A stretch of DNA of 8,194 nucleotides from Candidatus Eiseniibacteriota bacterium. Lineage in GTDB: Bacteria; Joyebacterota; Joyebacteria; Joyebacterales; Joyebacteraceae. The number at the start of each line of letters is the position of its first letter. The first letter of the stretch is position 1. Shown piece after piece: positions 1-6,237 of the stretch. The notes under the pieces are model-generated. The model saw nothing but the letters and a program-made list of their open reading frames with translations, was not told the DNA's origin and made no database searches. Location: contig JAUWBY010000093.1 in the NCBI GenBank assembly GCA_030609605.1, positions 1 through 8,194 of the forward strand. The letters run 5' to 3'. A program made the position numbers and the translations under genes.

Positions 1-54
1 GGTCGTCGGCTCCTGCTCGCGGGAGAAGTGCACGGCTTCGTCGGCGGCTCCTAG
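1..54 (+). CDS. Possible C-terminal end of an upstream gene (partial)
   Basis: The first reading frame is open from the window edge to a TAG at 52-54 and encodes 17 residues ending in EVHGFVGGS. The stop lies 15 bases before the ATG of the HAMP gene and in the same frame, a spacing typical of two genes in one operon. Frame 2 is also open across this stretch and runs into the HAMP gene, so the choice rests on the close stop-to-start spacing only. The fragment is too short to assign a family or function. Confidence 0.25.
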   Translation, partial: GRRLLLAGEVHGFVGGS

Positions 55-69
55 AAAACGTCGGGTGTC

Positions 70-1047
70 ATGGAACGAACAGGTCCCAGCATAGAGACGA
101 AGATCGTCACACTGGTCGCGACCGTGCTCATCGTGCACGATCTGATTCTTGTTGCGATGTATTTCTCCGGCTTGGCGCCGGGGACGATACAGATAGCGCT
201 CGGTGGTGTGCTTATCATAGCCCTCATCGTGGCGGCTGTTTGGGGCAACTCGGTAGCGCGAGCCATCCATCGTCTTGCTTGGGCATGCAAGGCCGCCCGG
301 AGCGGTGACATGAATCTCCTGACTCAGCTCCCGCGGTCAGACGAACTTGGCCTCCTGAATGAGGAGATCAATGAGCTCATCGTTCGCCTCCGGGATGTGG
401 GGGAGGCTGGTGCTGATCTCGAGCTGTCGGAGGACGTCGCCGATGCCCTGTCAGATGCTGCTCCCGATCTACTCAGAGCCTCGCAGGAAATCCTCGTGTC
501 GATGAAAGAACTCAAAGAAGGGGCCGTAGCAGAGGCGTCGATCCTCGGGAGAACGGCTCTCAGGCTCTCCGAGGTGCGCGGTCTGGTGAGTCAGGTGTCT
601 TCCGGGCATGGTGGAGCGGAGCGAACGCAGGATATCGCTGCCAGGCTTCAGTCGATCGGGGGGCTTAGGAGGGAGATCGAGACGCTGTCCGACCGGGTGA
701 TGGATGAGGTGGCGCGTCCGGAGATAGACGCTACGGAGCTCGCGAGAGCAGTGAACGGTCTCAGAGATGCTTCTCGGATCTTGGCGGACGTCGCTGGGCA
801 GGCTGTGGTCCCGCTCGAGAGACGGGAGGCTGACGCCCAAGCTGCGGCGAAGGCAACGGATCAGATTGCCATCGTCGGTGAAGAGCGAATTGATGCGGCC
901 AGGGTAGCAGAGCTCATGCAGAAGAGTGCATCCAATGGTATCGGCGCGGCAACGAGACTCGCGTCCTCGCTTCGGCGACTGGGTGTGATCATCGAGGCGC
1001 ACGCACAGCGACAGAGGGTGGAGCGGAGACGCACCAGGAGGCATTGA
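70..1047 (+). CDS. HAMP-domain inner-membrane protein with long helical cytoplasmic tail
   Basis: This 325-aa protein has hydrophobic segments at about residues 11-33 and 39-58, separated by only a few residues (GLAPGT), so there is essentially no periplasmic sensor. Residues ~57-110 match a HAMP linker, with SGD at 78-80 and the diagnostic DELG at 91-94, followed by an N and heptad leucines. Residues 110-310 are Ala/Glu/Arg/Leu-rich and probably coiled coil. I do not find the conserved hairpin tip of methyl-accepting chemotaxis proteins, a histidine kinase core or a GGDEF/EAL domain. The C-terminus is very basic (RQRVERRRTRRH). HAMP domains relay conformational change from membrane helices to cytoplasmic output helices. 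Here the output is unknown: the protein could be a scaffold, a partner of another sensor, or a divergent MCP-like protein. The ATG at 70 is the first start after the in-frame stop at 52-54, but its Shine-Dalgarno is poor. A strong terminator follows at 1118-1144. Confidence 0.8.
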   Translation: MERTGPSIETKIVTLVATVLIVHDLILVAMYFSGLAPGTIQIALGGVLIIALIVAAVWGNSVARAIHRLAWACKAARSGDMNLLTQLPRSDELGLLNEEINELIVRLRDVGEAGADLELSEDVADALSDAAPDLLRASQEILVSMKELKEGAVAEASILGRTALRLSEVRGLVSQVSSGHGGAERTQDIAARLQSIGGLRREIETLSDRVMDEVARPEIDATELARAVNGLRDASRILADVAGQAVVPLERREADAQAAAKATDQIAIVGEERIDAARVAELMQKSASNGIGAATRLASSLRRLGVIIEAHAQRQRVERRRTRRH

Positions 1048-1063
1048 CGGCCCGGCAGCAAGG

Positions 1064-1081
1064 TGTAAACGTCCGTTTACA
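1064..1081. promoter_or_regulatory. 18-bp perfect palindrome, operator-like
   Basis: TGTAAACG, a two-base spacer TC, then CGTTTACA: eight-base arms with no mismatch. It starts 17 bp after the HAMP gene stop codon and ends 36 bp before the terminator stem. Short-spaced near-symmetric sites of this length are typical of dimeric repressors such as the TetR family, but no regulator gene is in the window and no promoter could be placed around it. As RNA it could form a seven-pair hairpin with a GTCC loop, without a T-run after it, so it is a poor terminator on its own. The symmetry is seen directly; the operator role is inference. Confidence 0.45.
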
Positions 1082-1117
1082 GTCTTCCGAAAAAGTGTGA
1101 ACTCAATTGACAGCACA

Positions 1118-1144
1118 GCGCACCCGAAGGGGTGCGTCTTTCTT
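1118..1144 (+). terminator. Rho-independent terminator after the HAMP gene
   Basis: CGCACCC (1119-1125) and GGGTGCG (1130-1136) form a perfect seven-pair G+C-rich stem with a GAAG loop, extended by a G-U pair (1118 with 1137). The T-rich tail CTTTCTT follows at 1138-1144. The orientation fits transcription from the HAMP gene, which ends 70 bp upstream. It separates that gene transcriptionally from the peptidase genes beginning at 1938. Confidence 0.72.
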
Positions 1145-1394
1145 GTTGGGGCGGGGAACAGATCGCCTAACCCGAGAACCTTCCGCGGATTAGCGCGTGC
1201 GTCGGATGTCCTGAGATGCATGAAGTGGCAATGGCATGCCCCATGCTCCAACCAGAGAACGTTGGCAGGATCCTCTGGTTTGGGGGCCGGTAGGCGGCGC
1301 CGGCGAAGGCGGCTGTGTCGGTGTCGGGGGTGAGGGTGTGAAGTGGGTGGCGCCTGGCCGGCCCCTGGGCGGGGTGGCTCTGACAGGAGGGAGC
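1145..1394. other. Non-coding stretch with a G-rich segment
   Basis: No supported gene was found here. Reading frames run through it on both strands, but their products are low-complexity (Gly/Arg-rich on plus, Pro/Thr/Arg-rich on minus) and start without a ribosome binding site. From about 1275 to 1375 the plus strand is strongly G-rich, with G runs at 1326-1330, 1334-1336, 1345-1347 and 1367-1369/1371-1374. I checked by eye for tRNA, SRP RNA, tmRNA and RNase P RNA signatures and saw none. Confidence 0.5.
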
Positions 1395-1682
1395 TTGGAG
1401 AATCCCATTCAGTTCAGCGATGACGTCGAGCGCCTCAACCGCACGCTTCGCCGTGGGCTCCGATTCGAGATCCGACGTCCTCCGCCCGGACTCATGTCCA
1501 GTTGCGGTGACGGGTGTCACCTCCTGATTGGTGCCCTCTACTCGGAGTCCAGGGCGGGGCGCCCGGCGAGCGCGGTTTCGCTCCTGGTCACAACAGAGGC
1601 AAGTCGTGAGCGTCGACTCGTACTTGCGAGGTGTCTTGCAGACTGCGCCATGGCACTCGGCCTCGGCACCGGTATCTTCTGA
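1395..1682 (+). CDS. Possible small protein of unknown function, TTG start
   Basis: A 95-aa reading frame starts at TTG (1395-1397), preceded by AGGAGG at 1385-1390 with a four-base gap, the same ribosome-binding layout as the DUF885 gene at 1938. It starts MENPIQFSDDVERL if TTG is read as Met, and ends at TGA 1680-1682. The part after ~1410 has G+C near 68%, 50% and 69% at codon positions 1, 2 and 3 (my hand count), a coding-like dip at position 2. The sequence is mixed polar and hydrophobic, with four cysteines (two in the CGDGC segment, two in the segment ARCLADCAMALGLG), and matches no family I know. The frame extends upstream to an ATG at 1236, but that extension is low-complexity and lacks a Shine-Dalgarno. 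A minus-strand frame over the same bases (1167-1697) has mirror-image composition, so codon statistics alone cannot settle the strand. The Shine-Dalgarno favours plus. Confidence 0.35.
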   Translation: MENPIQFSDDVERLNRTLRRGLRFEIRRPPPGLMSSCGDGCHLLIGALYSESRAGRPASAVSLLVTTEASRERRLVLARCLADCAMALGLGTGIF

Positions 1683-1768
1683 ACACCTTCGGTTCATCGC
1701 CGGCGTTTTCTGAGTACTCCCGGCTCATCATGTACATCCTTCATGATTCAACACCCGGACCATTACTC

Positions 1769-1856
1769 AGGTGGAGCGATTCACCTTGAAGGGTGCCGAC
1801 CCGCATGAAAGAATGCGGCGCAGTGGTCGGCGGCCGTTCCGTCGGGAGACCGCCGA
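1769..1856 (+). promoter_or_regulatory. Predicted structured 5' leader of the DUF885-M16 operon
   Basis: Three helices can be drawn by hand. P1 pairs AGGTGGA (1769-1775) with TTCACCT (1780-1786), with one G-U pair and a GCGA loop, which is a GNRA tetraloop. P2 pairs GCCGAC (1795-1800) with GTCGGC (1826-1831) and encloses a nested stem CCGCAT/ATGCGG (1801-1806 with 1813-1818, loop GAAAGA). P3 pairs TCGGCGG (1827-1833) with CCGCCGA (1850-1856) and excludes the 3' arm of P2, giving two alternative folds. The region ends about 80 bases before the DUF885 start codon. It matches no riboswitch class I recognise. It could be a regulatory leader or chance pairing in G+C-rich DNA. Confidence 0.35.
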
Positions 1857-1927
1857 ATGCGAGCTGCGAAGGCGCCGCTTCTCTTGGGGAGTCGGTGCAA
1901 ACGAACGGGACACGCTCACTCAGAACC

Positions 1928-1933
1928 AGGAGG
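1928..1933 (+). promoter_or_regulatory. Shine-Dalgarno that sets the DUF885 start
   Basis: AGGAGG lies four bases before the ATG at 1938. It is the only good ribosome binding site near this gene, and it decides for 1938 over an in-frame upstream ATG at 1857, whose extra 27 residues (many Arg/Gly, no family similarity) look untranslated. The segment GAGGCGGC (1930-1937) could pair with GCCGCTTC (1874-1881) in the leader, eight pairs with one G-U, which would hide this site. Confidence 0.8.
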
Positions 1934-1937
1934 CGGC

Positions 1938-3578
1938 ATGGGCGAGACTCTAAATCAACTGGTCGATCGCTATCTTACCACGATGGTTGAAGACCACCCC
2001 GGGTTCGCGACGTTTCTCGGAATACATGAGCACGACGCCGAACTGGGCGAGTTCACTCCGGACGCGATGGAGGGGAAGCTCCAACGACAGCAAGGGCTTC
2101 TGAACGACCTCGAAGCGATAGAGCTCGCAGATGGGGGGACTGACGCAGCGATAGATAGAGCAGTGCTGAGAGCGACCCTGAAGAGTGCGATCTTCGAACA
2201 CGAAGTCCTCAGGACGCACGAGCGGATGCCCGGCAGCTACATCGGCGCCGCGCTCGAGGGATGCCACAGCCTTATCGTCAAGGAGTTCGCACCGATCCAG
2301 GAGCGGGCCGTGAGTCTTCTCGGACGAATGCGCGGGGTCCCGGACGTTCTCTCAGCGATCAATCAGAACTGCTGTGATGTCCCGGAGGTGTTTGCGACCG
2401 TCGGTTCTCAAATGGCTGCAGGCGGTGTTGCATTTATGAAGAGCGTTGTCCCGGCCGTTGCTGAGTCGGTGCCTGACCTGAAGGCGGAGTTGCTGGCGGC
2501 GGCCGACAAAGCAGCGGCTGCCTTCGATGAGACAGCCTCCTCTCTCGCCGCAATGGCGGAGCGTGCAACAGAACCGTTCGCCGCAGGACAAGATAGCTAC
2601 GACTGGCTCCTTCGCGAGTCACATCTCCTGGACTTCGATGGGCGGGAGTTGGCGGAGATGGGCCGTGAGATGATGGCTGATACGAAAGAGCGGATCAAGG
2701 AACTCGCACGCGAGATAGATCCGGATGCGTCGTGGCACGAGGTCATGGAGGAACTCAAGGCGGATCATCCCTCCAAGGACGAGCTTAAGGAGCGCTACCT
2801 GTTCGAGATGATGCGCGCCCGCGACTTCGTTGTCGATAAGGGGCTCGTGACTGTTCCTGCCGGCGAGGAACTGAACGTCATCGACACGCCTGTCTTCATC
2901 CGGGCGATCATCCCGTATGCGGCGTACATGCCTCCGGGTCCGTTTGAGGAACAACAGCACGGGCTTTTCTATGTGACCCCGGTGGATGAGCTCCTGTCGC
3001 TCGATGAGCAGGACCGTCAGCTCCGTGGTCACAGCGTCCATACGATCCCGGTAGTGGCGCTCCACGAGGGCTATCCCGGGCATCACCTCCAGCTTGTTCG
3101 GGCGAACGCGTGCGAACGTAAGATCCGAAAGCTCACCTGGAACACGGTCTTCGTTGAGGGGTGGGCGCTCTATTGCGAGGAGATGATGAAGGACGTCGGA
3201 TTCTATCCGGATGCGAGAACGAGACTGGGACAGCTCAAGGAGACGCTCTGGCGAGCGGCACGCATCCTCGTAGATACGGGGTTGCAGGTGGGGGAGATGT
3301 CGATAGAGGAGGGTATCGAGTTCATGATGAGGGAAGTCGCGCTCGAGCGCGTCAATGCGACAGCCGAAGTGAAGCGCTACGCGGGACATCCGACGCAGCC
3401 ATCAAGCTACATGATAGGCAAGCGTGCCATTATGAGTATCCGGGAGAAGTACGAATCGGAAGCCGCCGATTCCTTCAGCCTCAGGGAGTTCCACGATAGA
3501 CTCCTCGATCTCGGAAGTCTCCAGCCGAAACTCGTGGAGGTGGCGCTCGGTATGAGGAGTGTCGATGAGATCAGATAG
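1938..3578 (+). CDS. DUF885 family zinc metallopeptidase (predicted)
   Basis: The protein has 546 residues from the ATG at 1938, chosen for its AGGAGG site. The core motif HEGYPGHH is at 376-383, followed by VEGWALYCEE with the Glu at 407. Together these are the hallmark of DUF885 proteins, a gluzincin-like family (peptidase MA clan) in which the HExxPGHH histidines and the downstream glutamate are expected to bind zinc and the first Glu to act as catalytic base. A later conserved stretch, PTQPSSYMIGK (~485-495), also fits the family. The N-terminus, with the segment HPGFATFLGI, matches the usual family opening. No signal peptide or lipobox precedes it, whereas many relatives are exported, so a cytoplasmic location is inferred. 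Length is close to the family norm. The natural substrate is unknown; peptide hydrolysis is the likely role. The stop overlaps the M16 start by 14 bases, indicating an operon with translational coupling. Confidence 0.92.
   Translation: MGETLNQLVDRYLTTMVEDHPGFATFLGIHEHDAELGEFTPDAMEGKLQRQQGLLNDLEAIELADGGTDAAIDRAVLRATLKSAIFEHEVLRTHERMPGSYIGAALEGCHSLIVKEFAPIQERAVSLLGRMRGVPDVLSAINQNCCDVPEVFATVGSQMAAGGVAFMKSVVPAVAESVPDLKAELLAAADKAAAAFDETASSLAAMAERATEPFAAGQDSYDWLLRESHLLDFDGRELAEMGREMMADTKERIKELAREIDPDASWHEVMEELKADHPSKDELKERYLFEMMRARDFVVDKGLVTVPAGEELNVIDTPVFIRAIIPYAAYMPPGPFEEQQHGLFYVTPVDELLSLDEQDRQLRGHSVHTIPVVALHEGYPGHHLQLVRANACERKIRKLTWNTVFVEGWALYCEEMMKDVGFYPDARTRLGQLKETLWRAARILVDTGLQVGEMSIEEGIEFMMREVALERVNATAEVKRYAGHPTQPSSYMIGKRAIMSIREKYESEAADSFSLREFHDRLLDLGSLQPKLVEVALGMRSVDEIR
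3554..3559 (+). promoter_or_regulatory. Shine-Dalgarno inside DUF885 that sets the M16 start
   Basis: GAGGAG lies five bases before the ATG at 3565 and within the last codons of the DUF885 gene. It supports ATG 3565 over the in-frame GTG at 3559, which overlaps the site itself. Ribosomes finishing DUF885 at 3578 would lie over this start, so coupled translation is expected. Confidence 0.7.
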
Positions 3579-6237
3579 TCCGCCGTCGAGACCATCCACG
3601 GTTCACCGGGAAGTGCTTCCCAATAGGGTCCGCCTGCTGGTTCGGGAACTTCGGACTGCTCCAGTCGTTGCCATGAGCCTCTGGGTCGGAACCGGTTCGG
3701 CAGACGATCCTGACGAACAAGCCGGCCTGGCTCACTTCATCGAGCACATGCTCTTCAAGAACGGCGACCGGGCGGGTCCGGATCTGGCCGCCGCTGTCTA
3801 CGGGGCGGGTGGATACGTCAATGCAATGACCGGCTGCGACCACACGACCTTCTACCAGATCGTGCCGTCAGGCCACTGGCGTGAAGTCTTCGCCGCACAG
3901 GCCGCCGCGATCACACGGCCTGTGTTCCGGCTGGAAGATGTCAGCGTAGAGCGCGCCGTCATTGTGGAAGAGGCGCGAAGCGCGGAGAGCCGCCCTGACA
4001 GCTTCGTCTGGCGGCGCCTGATGGAGACGGCGTTCAGAGAGCATCCATACAGATGCCCGATCGTAGGTACTGAGAAGAGCATCGGTCGCATAACGTCCGC
4101 CACGCTCAATGACCACATGAGAGCACAGTACCGGGGCTCGAACCTGACGCAGGTTGTCGTTGGTGATGTGAAGACAGCCGATGTCGTGTCATTTGCCCAC
4201 GATCATCTGGTGGGGTTTCAGGACGGGGAGCGACCCCGCCCGGCATTCTCCGGTGAGCCACAGCAGACCGGAACGCGAGCTGTCGCGCTGGCCGGGCTGA
4301 TAGCGCAACCCTACATGTCGGTTGCGTTTCGCATCCCGCACGCACTTCATGAGGACATCCCTGCGCTCGACGCTCTTGCCGGCATTCTCGGGCAGGGGAG
4401 AAGCTCCAGACTCACGGGGTCGCTTCAGCTTTCTCTCGGACTCGTCAGTGAGATCGGCGCCTCGATAGCCGCATTTCGGGACGCGGGACTTCTGGTCATA
4501 GGTTCCGCTCTGGCGACCCACGATATCAACGCCGTGCTCGCGATGATCTTCCAGGAGATAGGGCGGCTGCACCGGGAAGGTGTGGCTACCGCTGAGATGG
4601 AGAGGGGTCTGAGGCGACTCGAGGCAGGATACGTTCTTGAGCACGAGACCGCGGAGACAATAGCCGGTACCCTTGGTTTCTTCGAAACGCTTGGAGACTA
4701 CCACAGGGCCGATGGGTATATCGATTCTCTGGGGGCGGTCACGCCTCGCGATATCCAGCGAGTGGCGGAGACGTATCTGACGGGTGAGAGACTCAGCGTG
4801 GTCGAGTACTTGCCGAGCAGTGCCGGAGTATCGGACGGTGACATATCCGAGGAGATCTCAGGCCTGTTTGATGAAGCGCTATCGATAGGCGGATCGTCAA
4901 GAGAGGGGAACAGGGTCAAGGGACGACTCGCTGAGGATCCAGGGACATGGGCGACGGCCGGCTTCACGCGGCCGATGATAATCGCAGAGAAGGCGGATAG
5001 AACTTGCAGGAGAGAGATGCTCTCGTGCGGCGCAACGCTTATCACATGCGAATCCAACGGTCTTCCGCTTGCGTCCATCGCTCTTACGTTCAAAGGGGGT
5101 CATGTTTGCGAGCCACGGGAGAAGGCAGGGATCACCTATCTCACACAGTGCCTTCTTTCGCGTGGGACAACAGAGCGAACCGGTAGTGAGGTAGCCGAAG
5201 CCATAGAGGGCCTTGGGACCGGTCTCGCGATCGCGGCAGACCGCGATGGGTTTGGGGTCGGATCAACGGTGCTCTCGAGATTCTCCGGTGATGCGCTTGG
5301 CATTCTGTCTGAGGTTCTGGCGCAGCCGGCCTTCGGGAATGAACAGCTCGACCTTGTGCGTGGAGAGATCGACAGTGAGATCAGTGCGATTGAGGATCAT
5401 CCCAACAGACGCGTCGCGCTCCTGCTTCTGCCCATGGTCTTCGATGAGCATCCGTACGGGCGTCCCCTCAGAGGAACTCGCGACAGCATTCGAAGAATCA
5501 CGATCAACGACGTGCGAGACCAGCACTCCGGAAACTACTCCGCCTCGAATCTGATCGCCTGCGTAAGCGGGCGGATCCCGAGGGGGAAAGCACGCGATGC
5601 CATCGAGAGACTTGCTGAGAATCTGCCTGGTGGTGGGGCTCGAGTGAAAACAGAGATAGCAAACAGGGTGGCCACCGACAGACGTGAAGTGGTCGCCGCA
5701 GGTTCGTCCCAATCAAACATAGCGGTGGGTCTGCCGGGAGCTCCCGCAGCGAGCGAGGATGGACTGATCCTGCGTTTTCTGGCACGGGCACTCGGAATGA
5801 TGGGGGGGCGGCTCTGGGTTGCTCTCAGGGAGAGGTCTCCGTTTGCGTACTCGGTGCACTCGACGCATCTGTCACTCGCTGCCGGTGGGTCCTTCGCGAC
5901 ATTCGTCACTGCGCAACCCGGGAGGGAGGACGAAACGATCGAGTCATTCGTTGTTGAGTTGGAGCGGTTGAGAGAGAACGGACTCGCTGCGGATGAGCTG
6001 AAGCGAGCGCAGCGGCATGTGGCTGGGATGCTCGAGATCAATATGGAGCGCGAATCGACGCGAGCAGCCACGTACGCGATGGCGGAGCTACTCGGCATAG
6101 GCTTCGAACGCGTAGAGAGGGGGCCGGAGCTCATTCGTCACATCACCAACGACGATATCATCCGCGTCGCCAGACAGTATCTGGATCCGTTGCAGGGTTT
6201 CTCCGTCGTGGTGCTCAGAGGAGAGGGAGGCGCCTAG
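3565..6237 (+). CDS. M16 family zinc metallopeptidase, double-length (active half plus inactive half)
   Basis: The chain is 890 residues from ATG 3565 (892 from the alternative GTG at 3559). The first half has the inverted zinc motif HFIEH at 57-61, the third ligand Glu at 136 in the segment VIVEEAR, and the substrate-strand motif NAMT at 86-89. The second half, from about residue 485, repeats the fold, but the motif site reads YLTQC (525-529), so zinc cannot bind there; the equivalent glutamate is still present (605). The second half instead carries an Arg-Tyr pair seven apart (R755, Y762, in the ALRERSPFAYSV segment), which positions substrate in M16 enzymes. M16 peptidases form a closed chamber from an active and an inactive half and cut short unfolded peptides. 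The ~900-aa single-chain form resembles PqqL-type or pitrilysin-type organisation rather than separate ~430-aa subunits. No signal peptide is visible, suggesting the cytoplasm. It is coupled to DUF885 and abuts the convergent DUF2723 gene. Confidence 0.93.
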   Translation: MRSDSPPSRPSTVHREVLPNRVRLLVRELRTAPVVAMSLWVGTGSADDPDEQAGLAHFIEHMLFKNGDRAGPDLAAAVYGAGGYVNAMTGCDHTTFYQIVPSGHWREVFAAQAAAITRPVFRLEDVSVERAVIVEEARSAESRPDSFVWRRLMETAFREHPYRCPIVGTEKSIGRITSATLNDHMRAQYRGSNLTQVVVGDVKTADVVSFAHDHLVGFQDGERPRPAFSGEPQQTGTRAVALAGLIAQPYMSVAFRIPHALHEDIPALDALAGILGQGRSSRLTGSLQLSLGLVSEIGASIAAFRDAGLLVIGSALATHDINAVLAMIFQEIGRLHREGVATAEMERGLRRLEAGYVLEHETAETIAGTLGFFETLGDYHRADGYIDSLGAVTPRDIQRVAETYLTGERLSVVEYLPSSAGVSDGDISEEISGLFDEALSIGGSSREGNRVKGRLAEDPGTWATAGFTRPMIIAEKADRTCRREMLSCGATLITCESNGLPLASIALTFKGGHVCEPREKAGITYLTQCLLSRGTTERTGSEVAEAIEGLGTGLAIAADRDGFGVGSTVLSRFSGDALGILSEVLAQPAFGNEQLDLVRGEIDSEISAIEDHPNRRVALLLLPMVFDEHPYGRPLRGTRDSIRRITINDVRDQHSGNYSASNLIACVSGRIPRGKARDAIERLAENLPGGGARVKTEIANRVATDRREVVAAGSSQSNIAVGLPGAPAASEDGLILRFLARALGMMGGRLWVALRERSPFAYSVHSTHLSLAAGGSFATFVTAQPGREDETIESFVVELERLRENGLAADELKRAQRHVAGMLEINMERESTRAATYAMAELLGIGFERVERGPELIRHITNDDIIRVARQYLDPLQGFSVVVLRGEGGA

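Noticed and set aside
1107..1135. Perfect TTGACA (-35 hexamer) at 1107-1112
   Set aside because: At 17-bp spacing the -10 position falls in the terminator stem (GGGTGC), which is nothing like TATAAT.
469..1251. 260-codon open frame on the minus strand
   Set aside because: It lies antisense to most of the HAMP gene and crosses the terminator. The translation is rich in His/Arg/Pro/Ser with no domain pattern, and no ribosome binding site was seen.
1167..1697. 176-codon open frame on the minus strand
   Set aside because: The product is compositionally odd (many Cys, Thr, Pro, Arg) with no recognisable motif or ribosome binding site. It mirrors the plus-strand candidate at 1395-1682, which has a strong Shine-Dalgarno. 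Not fully excluded.
1680..1710. Hairpin TGAAC/GTTCA (1680-1684, 1692-1696) with a TTTT run at 1706-1709
   Set aside because: The five-pair stem is too weak and the T run is too far from it for a confident terminator of the candidate small gene.
1742..1766. -10-like hexamers CATGAT and CATTAC upstream of the leader
   Set aside because: Neither has a -35-like sequence at 16-18 bp, so I do not call a promoter.
1841..1855. String resembling the B12 box of cobalamin riboswitches (GTCGGGAGACC)
   Set aside because: The rest of the riboswitch is missing: there is no GCCACTG element, no GGGAAG-type strand and too little sequence between the possible outer arms. The match stops after GACC, and the downstream genes are peptidases, not cobalamin genes.
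1857..1937. N-terminal extension of the DUF885 gene from an upstream ATG
   Set aside because: No ribosome binding site at 1857, a non-family-like basic sequence, and a strong AGGAGG directly before the ATG at 1938.
2619..3389. 256-codon open frame on the minus strand
   Set aside because: Antisense shadow of the DUF885 gene, whose catalytic motifs are intact on the plus strand.
5535..6134. 199-codon open frame on the minus strand
   Set aside because: Ser/Ala/Pro-rich shadow of the C-terminal half of the M16 gene.
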